A model generated the notes under the pieces. The model was not told the origin of the DNA. It saw nothing but the letters and a program-made list of their open reading frames with translations, and made no database searches. A stretch of 64,000 nt of DNA from Kibdelosporangium banguiense (GTDB lineage Bacteria; Actinomycetota; Actinomycetes; Mycobacteriales; Pseudonocardiaceae), in contig NZ_JAGINW010000001.1 in the NCBI RefSeq assembly GCF_017876405.1, forward strand, positions 1,935,203-1,999,202, in the 5' to 3' direction. The translations under genes and the position numbers were made by a program. How positions within the stretch are numbered: the first letter of the stretch is position 1; the number at the start of each line of letters is the position of its first letter. Shown here in pieces: positions 16,188 to 25,609 of this stretch.

Positions 16188-16494
16188 GGGACTAAGACCT
16201 CCAAGGCGCTGACCACTACTAAGCCAGCGCACATGTTGTTCAGACTGTGACGGTGAGTTGGACTAGGTGTCGTGGCAGTGGTTCTGGAGTGGTGATTATG
16301 TGGCGCCTGGGCACCGCTTGCGTGTCGCACGAGCCAGAGACTACCCAAACGGGTGACACCTTTCAACATCAACGACACGCCGGGCGTGGCGAACTCGTGG
16401 CATAACGGTGGGGACACGGTAGTCTGCCCGCCATCCGGGGGGCCTCCCGAACCCTCCGTTCAAACCCCGAGTCCCCTGAAAGGGGAACCACTTC
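16188..16494. other. Intergenic stretch without recognised gene
   Basis: About 300 bp between divergent genes in element 1. It must hold promoters for the RHH gene (-) and the 16495 gene (+). No repeat, RNA gene or clear -35/-10 pair stood out. Confidence 0.4.
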
Positions 16495-16683
16495 ATGAAG
16501 GACCCGAGGTGCGGGCCTTCCCCGCAGCACGAAGTGCTAGAGGACGGCACCTGGTATGACCGCACGCCGCTGCTACTCGTCCCCACCACGCCCGTGATTG
16601 AGACCATTCACCTGAACAGCGTGGTCCAACCCGGTGGCAGGACGTCCCTGTTGTCATCCCTGTTCAAGGCGGTGGCGAAGTGA
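16495..16683 (+). CDS. Small hypothetical protein
   Basis: 62 residues starting MKDPRCGPSPQHEVLEDGTW. An AAAGGGG box precedes the ATG. The next gene starts on its stop codon (GTGA overlap), which supports real translation of both. No motif recognised. Confidence 0.5.
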   Translation: MKDPRCGPSPQHEVLEDGTWYDRTPLLLVPTTPVIETIHLNSVVQPGGRTSLLSSLFKAVAK

Positions 16684-17042
16684 CCGCAGGAGAGCCGGAA
16701 GGCGACGATGTCAAGCGTCAGGGCGACGCGCGGGCGGATGACTCCCCTCCTGAGAACAGCGTAGAGGAGTGGCGCGACACGGCCGAAGACGCCGTAGGGA
16801 GCGGCCCTCTGCTGCGGACCGTAGGCCATACGGCATCTATGCAGAAACGTGTCTTGTATGGCATCGGTGGGGTCTTCGCGCTCACGCTGTTGCTATTGGT
16901 GGCAGCAGTGAGCTTCGGCGGAATCACCGAGGAATTCGCGCTCGAACTCGGACGGCTCGTTTTTCCGGCAGCGCTTGCCGCTGGAGCTACCGTCGTGGGA
17001 ACTCTTTTCGTCGGGGGTGATCGTCGCGGTCGAGACTTGTGA
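16680..17042 (+). CDS. Small membrane protein, element 1 cargo
   Basis: 120 residues from a GTG overlapping the preceding stop. A hydrophilic acidic N-terminal half (about 1-55) is followed by two membrane segments (VLYGIGGVFALTLLLLVAAV and LVFPAALAAGATVVGTLFVG) and a short basic tail (GGDRRGRDL). This two-helix design with a cytoplasmic head is common in AICE cargo of unknown role. Confidence 0.55.
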   Translation: MTAGEPEGDDVKRQGDARADDSPPENSVEEWRDTAEDAVGSGPLLRTVGHTASMQKRVLYGIGGVFALTLLLLVAAVSFGGITEEFALELGRLVFPAALAAGATVVGTLFVGGDRRGRDL

Positions 17043-17141
17043 GGATTACAAGGTCACATCTGCGTCGTGCTCTCGGTGACCGAATCCCGCACGACTTCCC
17101 GTAGACCCTGGCTGTGGAGTTACATCTTCGGTGTGCCGCAA

Positions 17142-17170
17142 CTGTCACACCTGTAACTCTGCAACTCTAG
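17142..17170 (+). repeat. Element-1 dispersed repeat, copy 3
   Basis: 29 bp, exact inverse of 4510-4538. The core is CTGTAACTCTGCAACTC. It lies about 460 bp from attR. Confidence 0.7.
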
Positions 17171-17513
17171 GGAGTCTGACCTGCGCAAACAGGAGTTACA
17201 GGGGGAGTTGCACGAGCGACTCGGACATCTCCCCTCTCTCTTTCCCTGTAACAGATGTAACTACAGCTGGACCACACGCAAGATCCGAAGGGTTCTGCGG
17301 TAGCGCAGCCGGCCGCCCACCTTGCCCTGTGACGGACGGGCCAGTTAGGCGACAAGCACCGAGAGAACGCCAGGGCTCAGGCCACGGGGAGAACGGCCGC
17401 CAGAATCGCCGTAGAAGCGTTGAACCGACTCCCCTGGTGTTGATACCGCAAGCGACGTACATTCCCTTCGGATCTTGCGTGTGGTCCAGCCTCTTGTCCT
17501 TTGCCGCGCTGGC

Positions 17514-17533
17514 TGCCTGTCGTACTGCCTGAC
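17514..17533 (+). repeat. Tandem TGCCTGTC-type boxes at right end of element 1
   Basis: TGCCTGTC (17514-17521) and TGCCTGAC (17526-17533), 12-bp period, 98 bp inside attR. Matches the pair at 3019-3038. Confidence 0.5.
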
Positions 17534-17630
17534 AATCCAGGCGGATCGCCGAGCATCAAGCTGGACGTCCACGGACGCAACTATGCCGCCGACCAGCAGT
17601 GACGTAAGGTCGAACCAAGCAAGCGATTGC

Positions 17631-17673
17631 TTCGGGACGAAGAGGTCGTGGGTTCGAATCCCGCCACCCCGAC
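17631..17673 (+). repeat. attR of element 1: detached tRNA-Pro 3' end
   Basis: Exact 43-bp copy of 2927-2969. It contains the 3' half of tRNA-Pro but no 5' half, so it is not a gene. This is the original chromosomal 3' end displaced by the insertion. Confidence 0.93.
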
Positions 17674-17682
17674 TCGGCTCGG

Positions 17683-17735
17683 GGCGACTCGTGTCCGCGG
17701 AAAACGCGGACCGGGTCGCCTCGTTGTTATTTTTG
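17683..17735 (+). terminator. Original tRNA-Pro terminator
   Basis: GGCGAC...GTCGCC outer stem with inner TCCGCG/CGCGGA (17683-17720), followed by a T-rich run. It lies just after the detached tRNA end and was probably the terminator of the uninterrupted tRNA-Pro gene. Confidence 0.6.
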
Positions 17736-17890
17736 GGGGCCGAGCCCCCCAAGCCCCCCACGGTGCGTGCTCCTATCGAACCAGCGCTGGGCGCTTTTTC
17801 GCTTGACCAGCTACCGGGACAGGCCCTCTTTCGCTGAGTCGTGGTTGAGGGTTGGTTAGGTGGGTTGGCTGGGGTCGTAGGGTGCTGATC

Positions 17891-18265
17891 ATGGCTTGTC
17901 GTATTTCTGAACTGGTGATCAAGGCTCGGGATCCACAGCGGTTGGCCGCGTTCTGGTGTGAGGTGCTTGGTTTTACTGTGTTCGGCACCGCAGAGGACGG
18001 CGTGGTGGAGATCGGGCCGCCGGGAGGGTTCGGTGGGCTGCAGCCGACTCTGTGCTTCGTCCCCAGCACCGAGCCCCAGGCCGGCAGGCTGCCGCTGCAC
18101 TTCGATGTCAACGCCACCGACCGCGATCAGGACGCTGAACTAGAACGCCTCCTGGAGCTTGGGGCACGACCCGCCGACGTCGGCCAGACTGGCGAGGAGT
18201 CCTGGCGCGTCCTGGCCGATCCCGAAGGCAACGAATTCTGTCTCCTCAGAACTCGTCTGAGCTGA
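17891..18265 (+). CDS. VOC-family (glyoxalase-like) protein
   Basis: 124-residue single-domain protein of the vicinal oxygen chelate fold. It shows LVIKARDPQRLAAFWCEVLG at the N-terminus, PLHFDVNATD in the middle and VLADPEGNEFCLL at the C-terminus, the usual Glyoxalase_6-like pattern. The ATG at 17891 (MACRISEL) fits the family start; the frame is open to 17852. The substrate cannot be told. It is the first chromosomal gene after element 1. Confidence 0.85.
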   Translation: MACRISELVIKARDPQRLAAFWCEVLGFTVFGTAEDGVVEIGPPGGFGGLQPTLCFVPSTEPQAGRLPLHFDVNATDRDQDAELERLLELGARPADVGQTGEESWRVLADPEGNEFCLLRTRLS

Positions 18266-18724
18266 GCAGCAGGGAATAGGGCGTTGGGTACGCATTCGCG
18301 AAGGATTTGAGAGCGATCCCGGCTAAAACGTCGACCTAAGGCCCCAGCTGGAAAGACACCCAAAGTCCCGACCCTGCCGGAAAGGCGGCCAACGGCCCCA
18401 CTGGGCTCGATTTTATACGGGGCGGAGGGGTTCCCGTGTCATCAAATCGAGCCGTCCCAGCCCGAGACATCGAAGCAAACCCGGGAAGGGCCCAACCACA
18501 GACACCAAGCATGAACCCCGAGGTCGAGCGGGATGTCTCATCCAGACAGGGGTTGCGCACGTACAGAGTCGAAAGTCCCGGCGAAAGTCACCTTAAGAAA
18601 CAGGACTACACCCGATCGAGTGAATGTTTAGGGTTCAACTGACTTTGGGTAACAGGAGGGGTGATCAACGCGAGGTGCGGGTAAGTGCCCAATGCGGGGT
18701 ACCTGGCGGCAGAAGGACTCCGAG
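18266..18724. other. 459-bp intergenic region with inverted repeat
   Basis: No supported gene. An imperfect long hairpin has outer arms GGCTCGATTT (18404-18413) and AAATCGAGCC (18444-18453) and an inner ACGGG/CCCGT pairing. It could be a terminator or a processed RNA structure. The rest is unremarkable. Confidence 0.4.
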
Positions 18725-18964
18725 ATGAGTAGTCTCTCCACGTTCGTTCCTTTGTTCCGGCCGAATGCCGCGCGACTTGCCACTGTCGCCGGGTTCGTTG
18801 CTTTTCTTCTGGGTCTTGGGTTTTTGGTTCCTTTTTGGATTGTTCTCATTGTGGCGGCTGGGTTTGTGGTGATCGGGCAGGTTGTCCGCGCGGTCCGGGC
18901 CGCCAGCCGGAAGGTCGACCAGATCATGGCCGAAGAGCTTTCGTCCGAGAATACTGTCAGGTGA
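18725..18964 (+). CDS. Small two-helix membrane protein
   Basis: 79 residues, with AAGGA before the ATG. Two adjacent membrane segments (LATVAGFVAFLLGLGFLVPF and WIVLIVAAGFVVIGQVV) are followed by a charged helical tail ending SSENTVR. No family recognised. It lies upstream of the S9 peptidase but 200 bp away, so it is probably separate. Confidence 0.6.
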   Translation: MSSLSTFVPLFRPNAARLATVAGFVAFLLGLGFLVPFWIVLIVAAGFVVIGQVVRAVRAASRKVDQIMAEELSSENTVR

Positions 18965-19164
18965 TCACTTACCGCAGTTCTGTTCGAGGGGTTCCGCCTG
19001 CGGGCTGTAGGCCCTGCGCAGGGTGAAGGGTGCGGGCTTGGCCCGTGGGTCCTCAGGTGGGTCGACTGTCCAGCGGGGCCGGCGACCTGCCGATGTTGAC
19101 CTGGGCGAGCTCGTATCGTGGCTTGACAACAAAATAGCGAGAGTAATGAGGCAGGATCTGCGTT

Positions 19165-21003
19165 GTGACGAAGCATCCCGCAGCAGAGGAGCCCGGCCAG
19201 CTGTTTCCCGACGCCGACGCGGACACGCGGTGGCGGGCGCGCTTCCGGGCCGCACGTGTCAGCCTGCCCGAGTGGGCCCGTGACGCGCCGGACCGGAACG
19301 TGTACACCTCCAACGCCAGCGGGGTGTGGGAAACGTATGCCTGGGACCGCCTGACCGGTCAGCACCGGCAGGTCACCGACCGGCCGAACGGCACGTACAA
19401 CTCCACGATCAGTCCCGACGGCGAGACCATCTGGTGGTTCGCGGACACCGATGGCGACGAGTTCGGCAGCTGGGTGACCGAGCCGTTCGCCGGCCGTCCA
19501 CTTGACCAGGAGCCCGCGCCTGCCATCGCGGAGGCCCCGGCCGGGTATCCCGCCGGGGTCGAGATCGGCCGGCACGTCCTGGCCATCGGGATATCCAATG
19601 ACGACGGCACAACCGTTGTGGTGTCGCGAGACGGCGCGCCAGGCGAGGTTGTCTACGCCCACAAGAACGATGCCGGAATCTCCGGCCACTCACGCGACGA
19701 GCAGTACATCGTGCTCGCGCACTCCGAGCATGGCGACAACCGGCACGCGGCCCTGCGTGTGATCACGCCGACTGGTGACACTGTCGCGGACAAATGGGAC
19801 GGCAAAGGCAAGGGCCTCGACGCCATCGCGTTCAGCCCGGTCGAGGGCGACCCGCGGCTGCTCGTGCTGCATGAGCGCTACGGCCGCGAAGAGCTGCTGA
19901 TCTGGGATGTCGTCGCGGACACCGAGGTCGAGATCAAGCTCGACCTGCCTGGCGAACTGGGCGCCGCGTGGTATCCGGACGGCCGTTCGATCCTGGTGTC
20001 GCACACCCATCAGGCCCGGAACACGTTGTACCAGTACGAAAACGAGAACGGCGAACTGACCCTTTTGGACATTCCGGCCGGCACGGTCGGGAACGCGGGT
20101 GTACGGCCGGACGGCACGATCGAGTACTCATGGTCCTCCGCGGCTGAGCCGCCGATGGTCCGCGCGTTGCACACCGACGGCACGGACCGCGTGCTGCTAA
20201 CGCCGCCGGGTGACCGCGCGCCGGGTTCGGTCAATCTCACGGATGCCTTTGTTCCCAGCGAAGGCGGCGACGTGCACGCCCTCATCGCGCGTCCGCAGAA
20301 CGCGCCCGAAGGCCCGCTGCCCACGGTCTTCAGCCTGCACGGCGGCCCGCATTCGGCTGACGAGGACAGATTCTCCGCATACCGTGCGGTATGGATCGAC
20401 GCCGGGTTCGCGGTTGTGCACGTGAACTACCGTGGCTCAACGGGTTACGGCTCCGCCTGGCGGGACGCGATCGAAGGTCGTCCCGGGCTCACCGAACTCG
20501 CGGACGTCGCCGCCGTGCACAAATGGGCTGTCAGCACGGGTTTGGCCGATCCGGAGAAGTGCGTGGTCGCCGGGGCTTCCTGGGGCGGTTACCTGAGCCT
20601 GCTGGCGGCGGGCACGCAGCCGGACAAGTGGGCTGCCGCGGTCGGGGGTGTGCCGGTGGCCGATTACCTGGCCGCGTACGAAGACGAGATGGAGCCTCTG
20701 CGGGCGTTCGACCGGGCGTTGTTCGGCGGCTCGCCTGAGGAGCTTCCCGAGCTGTACAAGGAATGCTCGCCGATGACGTACGTCGACCAGGTGCGGGCGC
20801 CGATCCTGATCTGGGCCGGGGAGAACGATCCGCGCTGCCCGATCCGGCAGATCGACAACTACCTCGACCGGCTGGCCGAACGCGGCGCCAAGTACGAGGA
20901 GTTCCGCTACGACGCCGGGCACGGCTCGCTGGTCATCGCCGAGACGATCAAGCAGGTGGCCATCGAGGTGCACTTCGTCCTGCGGATGCTGGGCATGGCG
21001 TGA
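19165..21003 (+). CDS. S9-family prolyl oligopeptidase-like serine peptidase
   Basis: 612-residue cytoplasmic peptidase, probably cleaving short peptides (acylaminoacyl or dipeptidyl type). An N-terminal beta-propeller (about 45-330, with NVYTSNASGVWETYAWDRLT and TISPDGETIWW blades) covers an alpha/beta-hydrolase domain. FSLHGGPH provides the oxyanion loop. The triad is S472 (GASWGGY), D555 (GENDPRCP) and H586 (DAGHGS). The GTG start at 19165 has an AGGA box upstream. It is a single transcription unit, convergent with dps. Confidence 0.92.
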   Translation: MTKHPAAEEPGQLFPDADADTRWRARFRAARVSLPEWARDAPDRNVYTSNASGVWETYAWDRLTGQHRQVTDRPNGTYNSTISPDGETIWWFADTDGDEFGSWVTEPFAGRPLDQEPAPAIAEAPAGYPAGVEIGRHVLAIGISNDDGTTVVVSRDGAPGEVVYAHKNDAGISGHSRDEQYIVLAHSEHGDNRHAALRVITPTGDTVADKWDGKGKGLDAIAFSPVEGDPRLLVLHERYGREELLIWDVVADTEVEIKLDLPGELGAAWYPDGRSILVSHTHQARNTLYQYENENGELTLLDIPAGTVGNAGVRPDGTIEYSWSSAAEPPMVRALHTDGTDRVLLTPPGDRAPGSVNLTDAFVPSEGGDVHALIARPQNAPEGPLPTVFSLHGGPHSADEDRFSAYRAVWIDAGFAVVHVNYRGSTGYGSAWRDAIEGRPGLTELADVAAVHKWAVSTGLADPEKCVVAGASWGGYLSLLAAGTQPDKWAAAVGGVPVADYLAAYEDEMEPLRAFDRALFGGSPEELPELYKECSPMTYVDQVRAPILIWAGENDPRCPIRQIDNYLDRLAERGAKYEEFRYDAGHGSLVIAETIKQVAIEVHFVLRMLGMA

Positions 21004-21060
21004 AGCTGCCCCGCGTGCGCACCTCCCTGCAAGATGCGCGCGCGGGGCAACAGGGTCGAG

Positions 21061-21534
21061 TCAGGCCTGCTGGGCCTGCCACATCCAGTGGGCCTGCTCG
21101 ATGTCCTTGGCGACGGCGATCAGCAGATCCTGCGTCACCAGGTCGGACTTGTCGGTCTCGTCGATGCGGGCCCGCAGTCGTTTGACCAGGGCTTCAAGCG
21201 TGGTGACGATCGCGGCGACGGTCTTGTCGTCCGACAGCCAGCCGTCCGGGTACTTCGGCAGGCCCGAGCTCTCCACAACTGTGCCGGCCTGGCCGTTGGG
21301 GGACACGCCGATCGCGTTGGCGCGTTCGGCGATTTCGTCCACATAGGTCCGTGCGGTGGCCACCAGCTCGTCGAGCTGCAGGTGCGCGCTGCGGAAATTC
21401 CTGCCGACCACGTTCCAGTGCGCCTGCTTGGCGATCAGCGAAAGGTCGATCAGATCGGCCAGGCTCGCCTGCAGGATCGCGCCGGTGGTCGTCTTGTCCG
21501 TCTCCGGCAGCGGACTGGTGATCGGTGACTTCAC
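21061..21534 (-). CDS. dps: Dps-family ferritin-like DNA protection protein
   Basis: 157-residue four-helix ferritin-like protein that stores iron and detoxifies peroxide as a dodecamer. The Dps ferroxidase signature is in KQAHWNVVGRNFRSAHLQLD and the following helix ATARTYVDEIAERA. The GTG start at 21534 is chosen because a perfect AAGGAGG lies 9 nt upstream. An ATG in another frame sits between them and should not be used. Downstream of ohr on the same strand, giving a peroxide-defence neighbourhood. Confidence 0.9.
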   Translation of the reverse strand: MKSPITSPLPETDKTTTGAILQASLADLIDLSLIAKQAHWNVVGRNFRSAHLQLDELVATARTYVDEIAERANAIGVSPNGQAGTVVESSGLPKYPDGWLSDDKTVAAIVTTLEALVKRLRARIDETDKSDLVTQDLLIAVAKDIEQAHWMWQAQQA

Positions 21535-21580
21535 AGCACATCGCCTCCTTGCCAGAAGGCCTACCCGATGGTTTTCCGGG

Positions 21581-22006
21581 TCAAACCGTCGCACTGACCG
21601 TGACTTCGATGTTGCCGCGGGTGGCGTTGGAGTACGGGCAGACCTGGTGGGCCTGCGCGACCAGCTGGTCGGCCTGGCCCTGCTCGACGCCCGGCAGGTG
21701 GGCGACGAGTTTCGCCGACAGCACGAACCCGCCGTCGTCGCCCTTGTTCAGGCTGACGTTCGATGTGATGGACGACTCACTCAGCTCGATCTTGGCCTGC
21801 CGGGCGACCAACTGGAGCGCGCTGTGGAAGCAGGCCGCGTATCCGGCGGCGAACAGCTGCTCGGGGTTGGTGTGCGGGCCGCCAGGGCCACCCATCTCCT
21901 TGGGAATCGCCAGCTTCTCGTCGATCACGCCATCGGACGACACAACCTCGCCGTCGCGGCCTTTTCCAGTGGCGGTTGCTTCGGCGGTGTACAGCACCTG
22001 TGCCAT
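21581..22006 (-). CDS. ohr: Organic hydroperoxide resistance protein (Ohr/OsmC)
   Basis: 141-residue thiol peroxidase that reduces organic hydroperoxides. Both redox cysteines are present: C59 in AGYAACFHSAL and C123 in QVCPYSNATRGN. The start MAQVLYTAEATATG and the IPKEMGGPGGPHTNPEQLFA motif are typical of Ohr rather than the OsmC subgroup. No OhrR regulator gene is adjacent. It may be co-transcribed with dps 46 bp downstream. Confidence 0.94.
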   Translation of the reverse strand: MAQVLYTAEATATGKGRDGEVVSSDGVIDEKLAIPKEMGGPGGPHTNPEQLFAAGYAACFHSALQLVARQAKIELSESSITSNVSLNKGDDGGFVLSAKLVAHLPGVEQGQADQLVAQAHQVCPYSNATRGNIEVTVSATV

Positions 22007-22089
22007 CGTGGCGCTCCTTGTCTAAAGACGAACTCTCTGACAGACAGAACGCTAGGCGGTAGGCGATTTCTTCGCAGTCGTGCCCGACG

Positions 22090-22644
22090 TCACTTGGTCA
22101 GTGCGAACTCGGCGACCTGCTTGCCGATGATCCGCAGGTTGCCGGCGACGGTCTCGCTGGAGCACTCGCCCGCGCTGTCGAAACGGACTTCAGCGGAGTT
22201 CACCGCGGCGCCTAGCGGCGTTGGCCAGCCGCGCAACGCGTGCACGATCGAGCGCAACGACGTCAGCGTCGTGACCGCCGCTTGCCAGCCGGTCGCGGTC
22301 GCGACGCAGCCGACCGCACGGCCGTCCAGGTATGGACGCTCGTCTTCGCGCAGGTCCTCCACGTAGTCGAGGGCGTTCTTGACCAAGCCGGAGATTGTTC
22401 CGTGGTAACCCGGCGACACGAGCACGACGCCGTCGGCTTCACGCAGGTACTCCACGAGCCGCTTGGCCGCGGGCGACCGGTCGGGCACGGCTGGGTCGTA
22501 GAACGGGAGGACGAGGTCGTCGCCCGTGATCAGCTGGGTCTTGGCGCCGAGTTCCTCCGCGCCCGCGAGTGCGATGCGCAAGGCTCGCTCGGACTGGGAG
22601 CTCGTCCGCAGGGACCCACCGATCCCCACCACATTTATGGCCAT
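22090..22644 (-). CDS. NAD(P)H-dependent FMN reductase
   Basis: 184-residue flavodoxin-like reductase. The phosphate-binding GIGGSLRTSSQSERAL at the N-terminus and LVSPGYHGTISGLVKNALDY are the FMN_red family signatures. It probably supplies reduced FMN or reduces quinones or azo compounds. It is followed by ohr on the same strand with 83 bp between, and divergent from the alpha/beta hydrolase at 22720. Confidence 0.9.
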   Translation of the reverse strand: MAINVVGIGGSLRTSSQSERALRIALAGAEELGAKTQLITGDDLVLPFYDPAVPDRSPAAKRLVEYLREADGVVLVSPGYHGTISGLVKNALDYVEDLREDERPYLDGRAVGCVATATGWQAAVTTLTSLRSIVHALRGWPTPLGAAVNSAEVRFDSAGECSSETVAGNLRIIGKQVAEFALTK

Positions 22645-22719
22645 CGCAGCGATCCTACGACCTCAAGTTCGGTCGAGGTCTACTCTTGACCGCTAACTTA
22701 CTCGAAGTAACATCGAGCG

Positions 22720-23778
<1,059 letters not shown>

Positions 23779-23825
23779 GCGAATGCCCGGCGCGGGTCAC
23801 GCGCCGGACATTCACGTTCGGGTGA

Positions 23826-24362
23826 TTACGGAGCCGGGACCGGAACAACCGGAAGCGGCGGGACAGGTAGTGGCGGCAACGGCACCGGAATCGGCAGGCC
23901 GCCGAGCAGGCTGGTCACCAGATCGAGCAAGGTGCTCAGCAACGAGGTCAGCAACGCGGTCACGCCGGAGAGCAGATCCAGGCCGGGCAGGCCCTTGGCC
24001 GTGCCGTCCGGCATCGATGCCAGCTTGGCGGCCAATTCGGAGCTCAGGTCGTTGGCCTTGACCGAGTTGTCACGCGTCTCGGCTCTGGTGGCCCACTCGT
24101 CGGTACGGGTGACCAGCGCGTTGAGCACTCCGTCGAGCTCACGCACGTTGGCCTTGACACCGGCCACGTCGCCGGCTTCGTAACTGGCTTTCAGCTGGTC
24201 GTGCATTCGCTGGACGGTCTTGGCAGCCACTTCGGGGTCAGCCGTCGCGGTCCACCCGGAGCCGTGCCAGTCGTCCGCCGAAGCGCCGCCGGCGAGCACC
24301 ATCATGCTGCCGACGACCGCGACAGCGACCTTTTTGACGAATCCCATTCTCATTCTCGACTC
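23826..24362 (-). CDS. Secreted protein of unknown function with Pro-rich tail
   Basis: About 178 residues from an ATG near 24362 (MESRMRMGFVKK); the frame opens at 24377. A signal peptide (VAVAVVGSMMVLAGGASA) is followed by a helical region (about 45-130) and a hydrophobic LLTSLLSTLLDLVTSLLGGL stretch. The C-terminus is a Pro/Val/Leu-rich tail (PIPVPLPPLPVPP). It is probably exported and surface-associated. No family recognised. Confidence 0.7.
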   Translation of the reverse strand, partial: ESRMRMGFVKKVAVAVVGSMMVLAGGASADDWHGSGWTATADPEVAAKTVQRMHDQLKASYEAGDVAGVKANVRELDGVLNALVTRTDEWATRAETRDNSVKANDLSSELAAKLASMPDGTAKGLPGLDLLSGVTALLTSLLSTLLDLVTSLLGGLPIPVPLPPLPVPPLPVVPVPAP

Positions 24363-24377
24363 CATCCCCCCGCTCAA

Positions 24378-24967
24378 ATGATGACGTAGCCAACAATGAG
24401 CGGATCCCGCTAGTACCGGAACATAGTCACCAGCCGACAGCAGGCGCGCCAGAGTTGTTCATCAAGGTCGTATTCGACGGTTTGCAGCGAGTGATCGAAT
24501 TACCGGCGGTGATCAACTACTTCCGACACGGGCCGGGGACGTGAGTCCGGCCGCCGCTTACACACCGGCGCCGGACACACCCGGCACACGGACGCCGAAC
24601 AGCCACGAGAGAGCGAACCTTCACCTGAGTGAGTGATTCCATCGAGTGAACTCCGTGCGAACGGGTCGGTCACACGGGTTCGCCCCTTGAAAACCCCTGC
24701 TCAGACCCCATTCCCGGTAGACTGGACCAGGGACGCCCCCCGGGATGGGTGGGGGACTGTCTTACGGGGGATGCGGGGCGGGATTCTTGGTGTGGCATAC
24801 GGGTTTCATTTTCAGGTGACGTGCGGTTGTTTCCGAATTGGGATGTGGGCGCGGCTTCACTTGGCTCGTAGCGCTTCGGCTCGCGGCCATGTGAGGCTGG
24901 GCTCTGGGCGTGCGAACGGCCCGGGGAGTGGGCTCGCCGGGCCGTTCTGCCTCGTGGTGAGAGGTTT
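24378..24967. other. 590-bp intergenic region
   Basis: No supported gene. It contains the left copy of a 72-bp inverted repeat (24690-24761) and a terminator-like hairpin GAACGGCCCGG/CCGGGCCGTTC (24914-24947) that can end the TetR transcript. Confidence 0.5.
24690..24761 (+). repeat. 72-bp inverted repeat, left copy
   Basis: About 90% identical by eye to the reverse complement of 26688-26758. Shared runs include TAGACTGGACCAGGG and CGCCCCCCGGGA. A shorter GTGCGAACGG match extends the similarity outward on both copies. The pair encloses the TetR, hydrolase and small membrane genes. Confidence 0.7.
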
Positions 24968-25555
24968 TCAGTTTACGTCGGGAATGACGCCGCCGATCAG
25001 GGCGCGCAGACCGTAGTTGAACAGGTCCGTGTGCGTGCCTCGGGCCTGAAGGGCTTCGGCCAGGGTGGGGGTTGAGGTCAAGTCGGGCGGGGCGCCGCTG
25101 ACGCCGGTTTGCTCCTGCAGCACGAAGCCGTTGACGTACACGGTGATTGCGCCGATTGTGCGCAGGGCTTGGGCCGGGGTGAAGCCGAGGTTGACCATCG
25201 CGGCCAGTTCCGAGTCGAGGGCTTTGAGGGTTTCCGGGCTTCGTGTTGTGGATTGAACGACGATCCGGGCGCCGTCCCGGTGTGCCAGGAGTGAGTCGCG
25301 GTAGGCGCGGGCGCGCCGCAAGAGCCAGTCCTGCCAGGACTCCCCTTGCCTGGGTGGCCCCATTCCGGGCGCCGTGACGATCGCGTCGGCCATCCCGTCG
25401 AGCAGCTCCTGCTTGGTGCGGAAATGCCAGTAGAGCGCCGGTGATTTGACGTCGAACTCGGCGGCGAGGCGGCGCACGGTCAGACCGTCGAGGCCTACCT
25501 CGTCCAGGAGCCGCAGTCCCGCTTCGATCAGGCCCTGCCTGGTCAGCTTCACCAC
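24968..25555 (-). CDS. TetR-family repressor
   Basis: 195 residues. The N-terminal HTH (LTRQGLIEAGLRLLDEVGLD, then GLTVRRLAAEFDVKSPALYW) and the HFRTKQELLDGMADAI helix are classic TetR. The C-terminal domain (about 70-195) resembles the TetR_C family of tetracycline-type repressors. The GTG at 25555 is chosen for an AAGG box 8 nt upstream; GTGs at 25552 and 25564 are alternatives. It is divergent from the alpha/beta hydrolase and shares with it a region holding two identical operators, so it probably represses both. The inducer is unknown. Confidence 0.88.
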   Translation of the reverse strand: MVKLTRQGLIEAGLRLLDEVGLDGLTVRRLAAEFDVKSPALYWHFRTKQELLDGMADAIVTAPGMGPPRQGESWQDWLLRRARAYRDSLLAHRDGARIVVQSTTRSPETLKALDSELAAMVNLGFTPAQALRTIGAITVYVNGFVLQEQTGVSGAPPDLTSTPTLAEALQARGTHTDLFNYGLRALIGGVIPDVN

Positions 25556-25565
25556 ACGAGTCACC

Positions 25566-25599
25566 TTAGCAGTGCTAAGCTGGGCCTTAGCACTGCTAA
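25566..25599. promoter_or_regulatory. Double TetR operator TTAGCA-N-TGCTAA
   Basis: TTAGCAGTGCTAA (25566-25578) and TTAGCACTGCTAA (25587-25599), each a dyad, with centres 21 bp apart (two helical turns, same face). They overlap the start regions of both divergent genes, and the second abuts the TAAGGAGG of the hydrolase. Confidence 0.82.
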
Positions 25600-25609
25600 G
25601 GAGGTTTGG

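Larger units (their letters stand above)
17043..17630. other. Non-coding right end of element 1
   Basis: 588 bp with no supported gene. It holds the third dispersed repeat (17142-17170), further GTTACAG/GTAACAG motifs at 17195-17260, and a TGCCTGTC/TGCCTGAC pair at 17514-17533 facing attR. It looks like a recombination or control region. Confidence 0.5.

Noticed and set aside
15909..16683. RHH protein as antitoxin of a toxin-antitoxin pair
   Set aside because: No toxin-like gene is coupled to it; the adjacent genes are divergent or unrelated.
17131..17532. 133-codon plus-strand frame at the right end of element 1
   Set aside because: Cys/Ser/Arg-rich translation without domain, ribosome site or coupling; it runs through the dispersed repeat.
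17631..17673. Second tRNA-Pro gene
   Set aside because: Only the 3' 42 nt are present, with no 5' acceptor or D arm; it is the att remnant.
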